64,000 nucleotides of DNA from JAWSUT01 sp033549345 (GCA_033549345.1 JAWSUT010000004.1:1-64000); one strand, 5' to 3'. Shown: positions 51,913 to 61,394, counted from the first letter of the stretch. Translations and numbers: made by a program. The notes: generated by a model not told the origin, from the sequence alone.

Positions 51913-54093
51913 CTAGAAACCAGTGTTTTCGGCCAGCCGGTCGGCCAACCTTGAATACCGTGCCTCCACTTTGTTGTTGCGCACCGCAATGGCAAGTGCC
52001 TTTTTTGTTCCGATTAACACAACCAGCTCTTTGGCACGCGTAATTGCTGTATAGATCAGATTCCTTTGCAGCAGGATGTAATGCTGCGTGACAACAGGCA
52101 GAACGACCACCGGGTATTCACTGCCCTGGCTCTTGTGGACAGACACAGCATAGGATAAAACCAGTTCATCCAGTTCAGCCTGGTCATAAACCACGTCTCT
52201 GGCTCCGTTAACATCCGGGTAACGCACCACGGCTTCCCCGTCTTCCCGGTTAATGTAAGTGATACAGCCGATATCGCCGTTAAATACTTCCTTTTGGTAG
52301 TTATTGCGGATCTGCATAACTTTGTCTCCAAGGCGAAAGACAGTGCTGCCGTTTTTCATTTCCGGCTTAAACCCGGCGGGAGGATTCAGTTTCTGCTGCA
52401 GGTGCGTGTTGAGATTATCCACTCCGAGCAGATTGCGGCGCATCGGGCTCAGCACCTGAATATCTGCTATGGCATCATTATTTTTATATTCCGGGAGCCG
52501 GCGGCTGCACAAATCAAGGATTGTCTCCAGAATTTTTTCCGGCTCTCCTTCATGAATGAAGAAAAAATCATCGCTGCTGCCGTTTAACTGGGGCATCTGA
52601 CCGCTGTTTACTGAATGAGCATTGGAGATAATGGCACTTTCACCACTCTGGCGGAAAATCCGGTCCAGCCGCGTTACCGGTACCGCTTCCGAGGAGATAA
52701 TATCACGCAAAACATTGCCCGGTCCAACGGAAGGCAATTGATCCATGTCTCCCACCAGAATCAGTTTGCAATCCGGGGGGATGGCCTTTAAAAGATGGTA
52801 AAAAAGTAACAGATCCACCATGGAAACTTCATCGACAATGACGGCATGAGCCTTTAGCGGCCTGTCCTCATTGCGCAGAAAAGAAAATCCTTCGCCTTCC
52901 ACCTGGGAATATTCCAACAGGCGGTGTATTGTTCTTGCTTCCAGACCTGTAGCCTCCGTCATGCGCTTAGCTGCCCGTCCGGTCGGTGCTGCCAGCATCA
53001 CTTCCAGGCCATGATTCTGAAAAAGGGATAAAAGAGAGCGGATGGTTGTGGTTTTTCCTGTACCCGGACCCCCCGTTACCACCAGCAGGCCGGTTCCCAA
53101 AGCTTTATCCACAGCATCCTGCTGTGCCGGTGCAAGCTTGATGCCTCCTGTCTCCAGAGCCTGTAAATTCGTGCCCGGCAATATAAGCTGCCGGCACGCA
53201 ATTTCATGCAGCCTGGCCGCCACGTAACGTTCGGCATAATAGAGCGGTGCCAGATAAACAGCACACTCTTCACCATATGTATCCAAAACCAACTGGCCGT
53301 CTTTACTCAGCCGCTCCAACTGCTTCTCCACCAGCTCGGCGGGCAGCAGGCACTCTTCTGTGGACAGCGATTCCACTGTTTTTTGCAGCAGTTCCTCCCG
53401 TGGCAGGAAGACGTGCCCGTCATCCTGTGCTTCCCGTAACAGAAACTGCAGCGCCGCCCGGACGCGGTGCGGCGAGTTTGCGGCCAAACCCATCTCCAGA
53501 GCAACTTTATCCGCAGTTTTAAAGCCCACTCCGAAAACATCATCGGCCAGCCTGTAAGGGTTTTCACTCACACGGGCCACAGTGTCATCACCGTACTTGC
53601 GATAGATGCGGGTTGCGTAACCTACACCGACACCGTAACTCTGCAGGAAAGTCATTACCTTCATAACCTCCTGCCTCTCTTTGAGGCTCTCCATAATCAT
53701 TGCTGCTTTTTTATGCCCGATTCCTTCAATTTCACACAGCCGTTCCGGGTTATTTTCGATAATTTCCAAAGCATCCACACCGAAAACATCCACTATTTTA
53801 TCTGCCGTTGAAGGCCCCACACCCTTAATCAGGCCGGAGGACAAAAATTTCCGTACTCCCTTTTCATTGTGAGGCAGCGCAACTTCATACGTTTGCACTT
53901 TAAACTGCCGGCCAAAATCTTTATGCTGAAACCATTCACCTTCAACTTTCAGCCGTTCCCCCACACTCAAACGGGGCATATTGCCGATAATGGTATGCAG
54001 CACCTCATCACCACTGCGCAGGCGCGCCACCATAAACAGCGTGTCATCATTATAATATGTGATTCTCTCCAGAACCCCTTCAAGACAGTGCAT
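51913..54093 (-). CDS. recD2: RecD2-type ATP-dependent DNA helicase
   Basis: A 726-residue SF1B helicase of the RecBC-independent RecD2 kind. The N-terminal part has OB and helix-hairpin-helix segments (LIKGVGPSTADKIVDVFG, CEIEGIGHKKAAMIME), followed by motor domains with Walker A GGPGTGKTTTIRS (about residue 355), VIVDEVSMVD and LVGDMDQLPS, and C-terminal VSVHKSQGSEYPVVVLP. ATG 54093 has GGAGGGCG eight bases upstream; earlier ATGs lack a site. It aids repair and fork progression. Confidence 0.95.
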   Translation of the reverse strand: MHCLEGVLERITYYNDDTLFMVARLRSGDEVLHTIIGNMPRLSVGERLKVEGEWFQHKDFGRQFKVQTYEVALPHNEKGVRKFLSSGLIKGVGPSTADKIVDVFGVDALEIIENNPERLCEIEGIGHKKAAMIMESLKERQEVMKVMTFLQSYGVGVGYATRIYRKYGDDTVARVSENPYRLADDVFGVGFKTADKVALEMGLAANSPHRVRAALQFLLREAQDDGHVFLPREELLQKTVESLSTEECLLPAELVEKQLERLSKDGQLVLDTYGEECAVYLAPLYYAERYVAARLHEIACRQLILPGTNLQALETGGIKLAPAQQDAVDKALGTGLLVVTGGPGTGKTTTIRSLLSLFQNHGLEVMLAAPTGRAAKRMTEATGLEARTIHRLLEYSQVEGEGFSFLRNEDRPLKAHAVIVDEVSMVDLLLFYHLLKAIPPDCKLILVGDMDQLPSVGPGNVLRDIISSEAVPVTRLDRIFRQSGESAIISNAHSVNSGQMPQLNGSSDDFFFIHEGEPEKILETILDLCSRRLPEYKNNDAIADIQVLSPMRRNLLGVDNLNTHLQQKLNPPAGFKPEMKNGSTVFRLGDKVMQIRNNYQKEVFNGDIGCITYINREDGEAVVRYPDVNGARDVVYDQAELDELVLSYAVSVHKSQGSEYPVVVLPVVTQHYILLQRNLIYTAITRAKELVVLIGTKKALAIAVRNNKVEARYSRLADRLAENTGF

Positions 54094-54173
54094 GCTTTCG
54101 CCCTCCATCAGGAAGTATTCCACAAACAGACAGCAGTTCCTGCAATCGACAGGCAAACATTTGTTCCGGATAT

Positions 54174-54198
54174 GTACGGGAGGCCCTGCCTCCCGTAC
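54174..54198. other. 11-bp perfect hairpin downstream of the DUF2922 gene
   Basis: GTACGGGAGGC and GCCTCCCGTAC are exact complements around a 3-nt loop, 3 bp past the DUF2922 stop. There is no T-run, so it is a poor intrinsic terminator. It may be an mRNA-stabilising or processing element, or a protein-binding palindrome. Confidence 0.6.
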
Positions 54199-54200
54199 GC

Positions 54201-54422
54201 TTACTCGTAGGATGCAAAATCCACGACTTCACGTGACACCAGCCGCGCCCTGACTTTCCCGGTCAGCAGGCCGCCTGTGCTCTGAAAAATATTTTTCGCC
54301 AAAACCTGATCCATCACTCCCGAGACCTCCAGTTCCGTAAGGTTATCTCTTGGATTGGCCAGGTTAATGGTGAACAAGCCACCTGTGGCGTTACGAAACA
54401 CCAGTTGCAGTGTTGTTTCCAC
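54201..54422 (-). CDS. DUF2922-family small protein
   Basis: A 73-residue protein of the DUF2922 type (TLQLVFRNATGGLFTINLANPRDNLTELEV…). These small proteins are usually encoded beside a DUF1659 gene, as here. Function is not known. The start is ATG 54422 with GGAGGTG upstream. Confidence 0.85.
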   Translation of the reverse strand: METTLQLVFRNATGGLFTINLANPRDNLTELEVSGVMDQVLAKNIFQSTGGLLTGKVRARLVSREVVDFASYE

Positions 54423-54457
54423 ATTTTCACCTCCTTATGCATGATTGATTTCACGTT

Positions 54458-54685
54458 TTACAACTGATTAATCAGTTGACCGTCGTCGAGCCTGCGGATG
54501 GAATCAACCGGTAAGCTCTGCAGCCCAAGCAGACCCTGCATCACATCGTAGAGGTCCTGGTGGGTTGTTTCCGGGAGAATACGGCCAATAGTCCTGTTAA
54601 TAAAAACAGGGTCGCCCACTGCATCCACGCCACTCTGCAGTCTCGCCTGGCAGCGGGTGTAATTTTTTTCAAGAATCACCGCCAT
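54458..54685 (-). CDS. DUF1659-family small protein
   Basis: A 75-residue protein of the DUF1659 type (LQSGVDAVGDPVFINRTIGRI, LYDVMQGLLGLQS). ATG 54685 is chosen because AGGAGGTG is six bases upstream; GTG 54694 overlaps that site. It pairs with the DUF2922 gene 35 bp downstream. Role unknown. Confidence 0.85.
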   Translation of the reverse strand: MAVILEKNYTRCQARLQSGVDAVGDPVFINRTIGRILPETTHQDLYDVMQGLLGLQSLPVDSIRRLDDGQLINQL

Positions 54686-54833
54686 GAATTTCACCTCCTC
54701 TCCATGTAATCCTGATTATAGCTGTACACCTTTAACCGCCACAAACAACGAATTAGACCGCGTACGTCAAAAAAACCTGCCCCGGACACCGTAAGTCCGC
54801 AACAGGCTACCATTCTGTGCTTAAATTCAGCGA

Positions 54834-54879
54834 AACGAACAAAAGAGCGATGCGTGTTCGCATCACTCTTTTGTTCGTT
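54834..54879. terminator. Long hairpin after metK
   Basis: A 21-bp stem with one mismatch (AACGAACAAAAGAG… to …CTCTTTTGTTCGTT, TGTT loop). It lies a few bases beyond the metK stop. The T-rich part is inside the stem rather than after it, so it is an imperfect terminator. Confidence 0.6.
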
Positions 54880-54882
54880 GTT

Positions 54883-56076
54883 TTAAAGGCCGGCTTCGCT
54901 TTTTAACAGCTCGGCTTTATCAGTTCGTTCCCAGCTAAGATCAAGGTCGTCACGGCCGAAGTGGCCGTACGCCGCAATCTGCTTATAGATGGGGCGGCGG
55001 AGTTCCAGGTTCTGAATAATGGCCGCCGGGCGCAAATCAAAATGCCGGTTAATCAGGGCTTCAATCTTTTCTTCCGCAATTTTGGCTGTACCGAATGTTT
55101 CCACCATTAAAGAAAGGGGACGGGCCACACCAATGGCATACGCCAGTTGAACTTCACACTTATCCGCCAGACCTGCTGCCACCACGTTCTTGGCTACATA
55201 GCGGGCTGCGTATGCGGCTGAACGGTCAACTTTCGTGGGATCCTTTCCGGAAAATGCGCCGCCCCCGTGGCGGGCATAACCACCATAGGTGTCCACAATA
55301 ATTTTCCGGCCGGTCAGGCCGGCGTCACCCTGCGGACCACCTACGACAAAACGGCCGGTGGGATTGACAAAATACTGTGTGTCATTGGTAAGATACTTTG
55401 CAGGAACAATTTCCCGGATGACGGTTTCGATGATGTCACTTTTAATTTTCTGCAGCTCTACATCGTCCCGGTGTTGGGTGGAGACAACAATAGTGGAAAT
55501 TCCCACTGGTTGTCCGTTCTCATATTTGACTGTAACCTGAGTTTTACCATCCGGACGCAGGTACGGCAGGGTTTTGTCTTTACGAACAACCGCCAGACGC
55601 CGGGCCAGCTTGTGGGCCATGGCAATCGGCAGCGGCATCAGCTCCGGAGTCTCAGTACAGGCAAAACCAAACATCATACCCTGGTCGCCGGCACCGATGG
55701 CCTCCAGTTCTTCTTCCGTATATTCACCGGCCTTTGCTTCCAGGCAGCGGTCAACACCCATGGCGATATCCGGTGACTGCTCGTCAATGGATGTCAGCAC
55801 GGCACAGGTATCACCGTCAAAACCGTACTTGGCCCGGGTGTAACCAATGTCCTTGATCGTACCGCGGACAATCTTGGGAATATCCACATAACAGGATGTG
55901 GTGATTTCCCCCGCTACCAGAACTAGTCCGGTGGTTACCGATGTTTCTGCCGCCACGCGCGCCTGCGGGTCTCTGGAGAGAATCGCATCCAGAATAGAAT
56001 CCGAGATCTGGTCGGAAACCTTATCAGGATGGCCTTCAGTGACCGATTCAGATGTGAACAAGAAATTTTTGCCCAT
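54883..56076 (-). CDS. metK: S-adenosylmethionine synthetase
   Basis: A 397-residue enzyme forming SAM from methionine and ATP. Signatures are SVTEGHPDKVSDQISD, GAGDQGMMFGFA and GGGAFSGKDPTKVDRSAAY with the metal and phosphate-binding residues. ATG 56076 is preceded by a clear GGAGGAGA site. The gene is controlled by the SAM-I riboswitch and terminator in its leader (56134-56291), so high SAM should lower its expression. Confidence 0.98.
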   Translation of the reverse strand: MGKNFLFTSESVTEGHPDKVSDQISDSILDAILSRDPQARVAAETSVTTGLVLVAGEITTSCYVDIPKIVRGTIKDIGYTRAKYGFDGDTCAVLTSIDEQSPDIAMGVDRCLEAKAGEYTEEELEAIGAGDQGMMFGFACTETPELMPLPIAMAHKLARRLAVVRKDKTLPYLRPDGKTQVTVKYENGQPVGISTIVVSTQHRDDVELQKIKSDIIETVIREIVPAKYLTNDTQYFVNPTGRFVVGGPQGDAGLTGRKIIVDTYGGYARHGGGAFSGKDPTKVDRSAAYAARYVAKNVVAAGLADKCEVQLAYAIGVARPLSLMVETFGTAKIAEEKIEALINRHFDLRPAAIIQNLELRRPIYKQIAAYGHFGRDDLDLSWERTDKAELLKSEAGL

Positions 56077-56133
56077 GTAATCTCCTCCTTGGGTTAGGTT
56101 TACACAAATGGTTAACTCTTAAACGCCTGGACA

Positions 56134-56166
56134 AATAAAAAAAACCTCTTTGGATGCAAGAGGTTT
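56134..56166 (-). terminator. Terminator of the SAM-I riboswitch
   Basis: AAACCTCTT-GCATCCA-AAGAGGTTT followed by TTTTTATTTG on the minus strand. The 5' strand of the stem can pair instead with GAGAGGTT at the aptamer end, forming the antiterminator. Confidence 0.9.
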
Positions 56167-56185
56167 CCTTTTAAGAGAAGAACCT

Positions 56186-56291
56186 CTCCTATCTACCAGG
56201 ATGGGTCTCACCCTGCTGGAATTAGCACCGCTGACGCACGTCCGGTTGCCGGGTTTCATCGGGCCAGTCCCTCCACCGCTCTGGATAAGAG
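56186..56291 (-). promoter_or_regulatory. SAM-I (S-box) riboswitch
   Basis: P1 pairs CTCTTATC (56291-56284) with GATAGGAG (56193-56186). The conserved core GAGCGGTGGAGGGACTGGCC, then GATGAAACCCGGCAACC, and GGTGCTAATTCC are all present. It senses SAM and controls metK by termination. Confidence 0.96.
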
Positions 56292-56342
56292 TATTAAATT
56301 CACAAGTTTCAGTTTAAATAATAATAGATATGGATAAGCTTG

Positions 56343-56777
56343 TCAATTATTATTTTTCACCAAGGCAAACATTAATTCGCCGGAGGCCACCACTTTACCA
56401 TCCACTGTGGCGGTGCCGCGCCCTTTGCCAATGGGTCCGCGGATTTTTATAATTTCCATTTCCAAAAGAAGTGTGTCCCCGGGTACCACCTGTTTTTTAA
56501 AGCGCAAACCGTCAATGCCTGTAAACAGCGCCAGTTTATCCTTGTTCTCTGCCATACTGAGGATGGCAAAGGCCCCAACTTGCGCCATCGCCTCCACAAT
56601 TAAAACACCGGGCATCACCGGGTAGCCCGGGAAATGCCCCTCAAAAAACGGCTCATTGATTGTCACATTTTTCAGGCCCCTGGCCCGTTCACCGGGCACC
56701 ACATCCAACACACGGTCCACCAGCAGAAACGGATAGCGGTGGGGTAAAACAGACTGAATATCCCACTTTTCACTCAT
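56343..56777 (-). CDS. fabZ: 3-hydroxyacyl-ACP dehydratase FabZ
   Basis: A 144-residue hot-dog fold dehydratase of fatty acid elongation. The catalytic His lies in EGHFPGYPVMPGVLIVEAMAQ, and LPHRYPFLLVDRVL is the family N-terminus. ATG 56777 has GGAGG eight bases upstream. It is the 3'-most gene of its set after the beta-CASP nuclease, on the minus strand; no other fatty acid gene is near. Confidence 0.95.
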   Translation of the reverse strand: MSEKWDIQSVLPHRYPFLLVDRVLDVVPGERARGLKNVTINEPFFEGHFPGYPVMPGVLIVEAMAQVGAFAILSMAENKDKLALFTGIDGLRFKKQVVPGDTLLLEMEIIKIRGPIGKGRGTATVDGKVVASGELMFALVKNNN

Positions 56778-56802
56778 CGTGCAAGCCTCCTGTACCACAT
56801 AT

Positions 56803-58404
56803 CTAACACTCGAAATTCTCATCCAAACAGCTCTTTACCGCTGCCAATTCCTTTTCCAGTTCCAACAGCCGCTCCTCATCATCTTCTTCCAGCAGAGCCA
56901 GTTCCAGCCTGACGGTAAAATCCTTGGACAGCTCCAGCCACTCCTGCAGCATTTCACGGGCCTTTACGCGGGCCAGTGCCTGGGACGTGGTGGCCAGCTC
57001 CGGTGCGGACGGTTTTAACTCTATTGTTTCGAGATATTCGGGAATATAGGTAGGCACATCAAGCTGGTTTTCGATTGTAGCAGAAAACTCCTGCAGAACA
57101 TTTTCTTCCCCGTGTACAAGGATAATCTGGTTGGGCTTTTTATGAGGCTTCCCCAGCCAGGAAAGAAGCTCAGATCTGTCGGCATGGGCGGAAAAACCGT
57201 CAATGGAGACCACATTTGCCCGCACCATAATTTCCTCGCCGAAAATTTTTACTTTCCTGGCCCCTTCCACAATCCGCCGGCCCAGTGTTCCCTCAGCCTG
57301 GTAACCCACAAAGAGAATGGTTGATTCTTCCCGCCACAGATTATGCTTCAGATGATGCTTAATCCGGCCGGCTTCCGCCATTCCGCTGGCGGAAATAATC
57401 ATAGCGCCACCACGAATGTTGTTAATTTTCTGTGATTCCTGCGGCGTCTGTGTGAAAGTAACTTCGGGGAAATGGAAAGGGTCCTGGCCGCTATGGAGCA
57501 GCTGACGCATCTGCAGGTCAAAACACTCCGGGTGCCGGGAAAAAATTTCTGTGGCGGAAATAGCCAGCGGGCTATCGATATAAATAGGTAAGTTTGGGAT
57601 TTTATGATCCCGCATCAGCATGGCAAGATAAAAAAGAATTTCCTGCGTCCGCCCCACGGCAAACGAGGGCACAACAATGTTACCCTGACGCTCCACCGTA
57701 TCATTAATTATTTTTTGTAAGATTTCCAGCTTCTGCTCTTCCTGTTCATGGTCACGTGTCCCGTAGGTACTCTCGGTAATCAGATAATCGACCTCTTCCA
57801 CAACGTCGGGATCGCGGATAATCGGTTGGTTTGACTTACCCAGGTCACCGGAAAAGACAACCTTTTCCCGGCGGCCGTTTTCTGTAATTGTGAGCTCCAC
57901 AATGGCAGAGCCGAGAATATGTCCCGCATCATAGAATTTAAGCAAAATTTCAGGAGAAATTGTAAACGTATCGTAATAGCCTACAGCCTGAAAGAATTTA
58001 AAAGACTGCTCTGCATCTTCCACTGTATAAAGGGGCTCTACGGGTGGGCGGCCCGCCCGTTCATTTTTGCGGTTGGTCCATTCCGCCTCCATGGTCTGAA
58101 TATGCCCGCTGTCAGGCAGCATAATTTTAGCCAGGTCAATTGTAGCGGGCGTGGCCAGAACGCGGCCCTGAAAACCGTCTTTGACCAGGCGCGGAATCAG
58201 GCCGGAATGGTCAATATGGGCATGGGAGAGGATAATAAGGTCAATCTCAGCCGGGTTATAGGGATACTCGCTGGCATTTCTGGTCCGCAGCCTCCTGGGA
58301 CCCTGGAACATTCCACAATCAATTAAAATCTTTTTACCTGCAGCATCCAGTAAAAAAGATGAGCCTGTCACTGTTTTTGCTCCGCCACAGAAAGTTAGCT
58401 TCAT
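56803..58404 (-). CDS. Beta-CASP metallo-hydrolase (RNA nuclease-like)
   Basis: A 533-residue metallo-beta-lactamase of the beta-CASP class with a C-terminal specificity part. Metal motif II is LSHAHIDHSGLIP, followed by the beta-CASP cap (about 195-370; YGTRDHEQEEQKLE) and motif FSAHADRSELLSWL. Family members cleave RNA. ATG 58404 has GGAGGG upstream; the open frame to 58722 overlaps the next gene in another frame and is not used. C-terminal ~60 residues are acidic coiled coil. Confidence 0.9.
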   Translation of the reverse strand: MKLTFCGGAKTVTGSSFLLDAAGKKILIDCGMFQGPRRLRTRNASEYPYNPAEIDLIILSHAHIDHSGLIPRLVKDGFQGRVLATPATIDLAKIMLPDSGHIQTMEAEWTNRKNERAGRPPVEPLYTVEDAEQSFKFFQAVGYYDTFTISPEILLKFYDAGHILGSAIVELTITENGRREKVVFSGDLGKSNQPIIRDPDVVEEVDYLITESTYGTRDHEQEEQKLEILQKIINDTVERQGNIVVPSFAVGRTQEILFYLAMLMRDHKIPNLPIYIDSPLAISATEIFSRHPECFDLQMRQLLHSGQDPFHFPEVTFTQTPQESQKINNIRGGAMIISASGMAEAGRIKHHLKHNLWREESTILFVGYQAEGTLGRRIVEGARKVKIFGEEIMVRANVVSIDGFSAHADRSELLSWLGKPHKKPNQIILVHGEENVLQEFSATIENQLDVPTYIPEYLETIELKPSAPELATTSQALARVKAREMLQEWLELSKDFTVRLELALLEEDDEERLLELEKELAAVKSCLDENFEC

Positions 58405-58441
58405 TGTTTCCCTCCGTTCTCCTATGATTCTACATATATTT

Positions 58442-59116
58442 CTACCTTTCGTCCCCGTTTCCTTTTTTAAAACCATGCCAGGCCTGCGCCAGCATCCGCT
58501 GTACGTCCCCGTCATGTAACTGTTCGAAGCGTTTGTAAAACTGTCCCACTGCGGAAAATGATTCCGGCTGCAGGGGACAGATAATCCGGTCCACTTCGCT
58601 GGCCAGTGTATCCACTGTATCCGGAGGCGCCACGGGCACAGCAAGGACCAGCTCACTTGGCCTGCGGCGGGCAACAGCTTGCAGCGCAGCGGTAATGGTA
58701 AATCCTGTCGCCACACCGTCATCCACTACAATCACTGTGCGTCCTTCTACAGCTGCCGGTGAACGTACTCCGCGGTACGCACCGAGGCGCCTTTTAATCT
58801 CGGCCACTTCCTTTGCCGTGGCCTTGTTCAGGTAATCATCCGTTACCCCCAGTGCCCGAACAAGGTATGGGTTCAGCAGAACATCTCCGTCTTCACAAAC
58901 AGCACCAATTGCCACCTCGGGCTGCAGCGGCGCCCCGATTTTGCGCGGAATAATCAGGTCCAGCTCGCAATGCAAAGCCTGCATCACCGGCAGAGCAACA
59001 GGCACACCGCCACGCGGCACGGCCAGCACCAAAACATCCTCGCCTCTAAAAGCCAAAAGCTCCTCTGCCAGGATCTCCCCGGCTTCAAAACGATTCTGAT
59101 AATGCTTTTTCTGCAA
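58442..59116 (-). CDS. Phosphoribosyltransferase-domain protein
   Basis: A 224-residue protein with a type I phosphoribosyltransferase fold: VLAVPRGGVPVAL near the N-terminus and the PRPP loop VIVVDDGVATGFTI near residue 128. It resembles the stand-alone PRTases often annotated as erythromycin-esterase-like partners or dienelactone neighbours; the base substrate is unknown. TTG 59116 is the likely start behind GGAGGGAC. Confidence 0.82.
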   Translation of the reverse strand: MQKKHYQNRFEAGEILAEELLAFRGEDVLVLAVPRGGVPVALPVMQALHCELDLIIPRKIGAPLQPEVAIGAVCEDGDVLLNPYLVRALGVTDDYLNKATAKEVAEIKRRLGAYRGVRSPAAVEGRTVIVVDDGVATGFTITAALQAVARRRPSELVLAVPVAPPDTVDTLASEVDRIICPLQPESFSAVGQFYKRFEQLHDGDVQRMLAQAWHGFKKGNGDER

Positions 59117-59137
59117 CGCGGGTCCCTCCGTTTCAGT

Positions 59138-59833
59138 TTAGATCATCACCGGCAGCCGCTCACCCAGGGTAATTCCCTGCGGCTCAACATAGCATCTGTA
59201 TGCATAGATTTCCACGCCGGCAACAGAGGCACGTCGCAGAGCCGAACCAAACTCCGGATCTGTCTTCACATTGGGGGCAAAGCGGCCGGCATCACTGCGC
59301 TGTACCACAAAGATCACCGCCGCGCGGCCCCCCTCAGCAGCCAGGGTTGCCAGGTGGTTCAGGTGGCGGCGCCCCCGCTCCGTGGGAGCATCGGGGAAAA
59401 GCCCTGTTTTCTGCTCCACCAGGGTAACTGATTTTACTTCAATGTACAGCGGTCGTCCGCAGTTGTCCGCCAGTAAAAAATCAAACCGCCCGCCACCGTA
59501 TGCCGGCTCGCTTCTGATAAACCGGCAGTCGGCAAAGGGGCGCAGTTCTCCTGCCTTCAGCGCTCTACCCATCAACCTGTTAGGTATCTGCGCATCAATG
59601 GAAACCCAGACACCGTGGTGAAGCACGGTGCGCAGGCTGTAAGGCGTCCTTCTGCCGGGATTCATACTTTTCTCCAACAGCAAATCAGCCCCGGGAACCA
59701 AAAGCTCCCACAGTCGGCCGGATGTGGCGATATGGGCATGAAGGAGCTGGCCCCGGCATTTAACAACGGCCACAAACCGGTTGAGACGCTCCACAAATAT
59801 GCCGGGCTCCGTTGGCCCGAAAGCTAGGTTCAT
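59138..59833 (-). CDS. sfsA: Sugar fermentation stimulation protein SfsA
   Basis: A 231-residue member of the SfsA family. The N-terminal OB-like part (AFGPTEPGIFVERLNRFVAVV) and a nuclease-like C-terminal domain with FDFLLADNCGRPLYIEVKSVTL (restriction-endonuclease fold) are visible. It is named for a mal-gene effect in E. coli; the real role is not settled and a DNA nuclease activity has been proposed. Starts at ATG 59833 with GGAGGGG; divergent from the TRIC-type gene. Confidence 0.92.
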   Translation of the reverse strand: MNLAFGPTEPGIFVERLNRFVAVVKCRGQLLHAHIATSGRLWELLVPGADLLLEKSMNPGRRTPYSLRTVLHHGVWVSIDAQIPNRLMGRALKAGELRPFADCRFIRSEPAYGGGRFDFLLADNCGRPLYIEVKSVTLVEQKTGLFPDAPTERGRRHLNHLATLAAEGGRAAVIFVVQRSDAGRFAPNVKTDPEFGSALRRASVAGVEIYAYRCYVEPQGITLGERLPVMI

Positions 59834-59973
59834 CGTTCCCCTCCATAATCTGTCACACTTTATTTTACCGCGAGTATCCTGATATTACAAATAAATGGTT
59901 TATGACAGCAGTTTTGCTGCCCTGGCAGGAGATTCTAACCGCAGCAAAGAATCTGCACAAACGAAAGGGGGTT

Positions 59974-60582
59974 ATGTCCGTGACCCTGTTGTTTATCCTG
60001 GATATGGCGGGAACGTTTTTCTTTGCCGTGTCCGGTGCCATGGTAGCCATCAAAAAAAATATGGACCTTTTTGGCATTATTGTCCTGGGAACAGTAACCG
60101 CCATTGGCGGTGGTACGCTGCGTGAAATCCTGATTGGCCAGTTTCCTCCTTTTGTCCTTCGTCAGGACTTGTATTTCTACATAGCCATTACCGGCTCTCT
60201 GTTTACGTTTTTATTTGTGGAACAGCTTCTGCGTATTCGTTCCATTGTTCTACTGGCTGATGCTGTGGGGCTGGGCACGTTTGTCACCATTGGCGTAACA
60301 AGGGCACTCGAAGTGGATATCACTGCCACAAGCGCTGTTGTCCTGGGCGTGATCTCTGCCGTCGCCGGCGGTATGATCCGGGATGTTCTCGCCGGTGAAA
60401 TTCCGTTTGTGCTGACCCGGGACTTCTATGCAGTAAGCTGCATTATCGGCGGCATAACGTATCTGTCACTGGTACGTATCGATGTCCCGCTTCATCTGAC
60501 CATGGCTTTTACCACGTTTCTGGTTATCGTCCTGCGCGTGATGGCCATCTACTTCCGCTGGAAGCTTCCGCGGCCCCACTAA
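59974..60582 (+). CDS. TRIC-type (UPF0126) cation channel protein
   Basis: A 202-residue membrane protein with about seven hydrophobic segments in two repeated halves, each carrying a glycine-rich motif: FAVSGAMVAIKKNMDLFG and TAIGGGTLREIL in the first, and AVAGGMIRDVLAGEIPFVL in the second. It matches the YicG/UPF0126 family related to TRIC K+ channels. ATG 59974 has AAAGGGGG upstream; an in-frame extension to 59812 overlaps the sfsA start and is unlikely. Confidence 0.87.
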   Translation: MSVTLLFILDMAGTFFFAVSGAMVAIKKNMDLFGIIVLGTVTAIGGGTLREILIGQFPPFVLRQDLYFYIAITGSLFTFLFVEQLLRIRSIVLLADAVGLGTFVTIGVTRALEVDITATSAVVLGVISAVAGGMIRDVLAGEIPFVLTRDFYAVSCIIGGITYLSLVRIDVPLHLTMAFTTFLVIVLRVMAIYFRWKLPRPH

Positions 60583-60596
60583 CGGGAAAGGTTAAT

Positions 60597-60636
60597 AAAC
60601 AGAAAAAAGGACGGGTGACCGTCCTTTTTTCTGTTT
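60597..60636. terminator. Bidirectional terminator
   Basis: AAACAGAAAAAAGGACGG pairs with CCGTCCTTTTTTCTGTTT around GTGA. It serves the convergent TRIC-type gene and cooC. Confidence 0.92.
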
Positions 60637-60641
60637 AGCTG

Positions 60642-61394
60642 TTAAAGGTTTAGCTGGTCAAGAATTTTATTCACCGCCTGAACGGCTGCCGCTTCGTCGG
60701 GTAGGTCGATGAGAGCCTTACCCTTTACATCATACTCTGCCACCATGGGATCCAGCGGCACGGTACCAATCAGTTTCAGGCCGGTTTTCTCAATCTCGCC
60801 CTGCAATTCGTCAATCTCATTGCCTGTGACTTTGGTGACCACAAGGTAGAGTTCCTTAACATCCAGATTGACACTTTTAACAATGTCATGCACCCGGGCG
60901 GCGGAGCGGATACTGCGGGCTGCAGCATCACTGACCACAATCAGAGTGTCCACCTGAGAGATAATGCGGCGGCTCAGATGTTCCAGGCCGGCCTCATTGT
61001 CTACTGCTACATAATCATAGTTTGCCCGGAGATTCTCCAGGTGCTTGCGCAATAAATCGTTGGGATAGCAATAGCATCCGGACCCCTGGGGATTACCCAT
61101 CACCAACAGGTCATAGGTGTCCGCCTCCGCCATGGCATCCTGCAGCTTATACTCGATAAACATCTCTTTGGTCATACCTGTGGGAACGGCTCCCGGCTTT
61201 TTTGTGTCTTCGAGAATATCGGAGATGGTTTTCTCCACCTCCAGCCCCAACGCCTCATTTAAATTGGCGTTCGGATCCGCATCAACAGCCAGGACGGCCT
61301 TCTTGGGCCGGTTTTTTAATAAATAGCGCAGCATAAGCGCCGTAAATGTGGTTTTACCGACGCCACCTTTACCGGCAATGGCAATTTGCTTCAT
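60642..61394 (-). CDS. cooC: CooC-type nickel-insertion ATPase
   Basis: A 250-residue MinD/ParA-type ATPase. The deviant Walker A KGGVGKTT lies near the start, and GSGCYCYPNDLLRKHL carries the CxC motif that binds nickel or zinc at the dimer interface of CooC. CooC loads nickel into carbon monoxide dehydrogenase or acetyl-CoA synthase. No CODH gene is in the window; the neighbours upstream are a VWA protein and a MoxR ATPase. Start ATG 61394. Confidence 0.9.
   Translation of the reverse strand: MKQIAIAGKGGVGKTTFTALMLRYLLKNRPKKAVLAVDADPNANLNEALGLEVEKTISDILEDTKKPGAVPTGMTKEMFIEYKLQDAMAEADTYDLLVMGNPQGSGCYCYPNDLLRKHLENLRANYDYVAVDNEAGLEHLSRRIISQVDTLIVVSDAAARSIRSAARVHDIVKSVNLDVKELYLVVTKVTGNEIDELQGEIEKTGLKLIGTVPLDPMVAEYDVKGKALIDLPDEAAAVQAVNKILDQLNL

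Noticed and set aside
58405..58722. N-terminal extension of the beta-CASP protein
   Set aside because: It runs within the phosphoribosyltransferase gene in another frame; ATG 58404 has a strong site.
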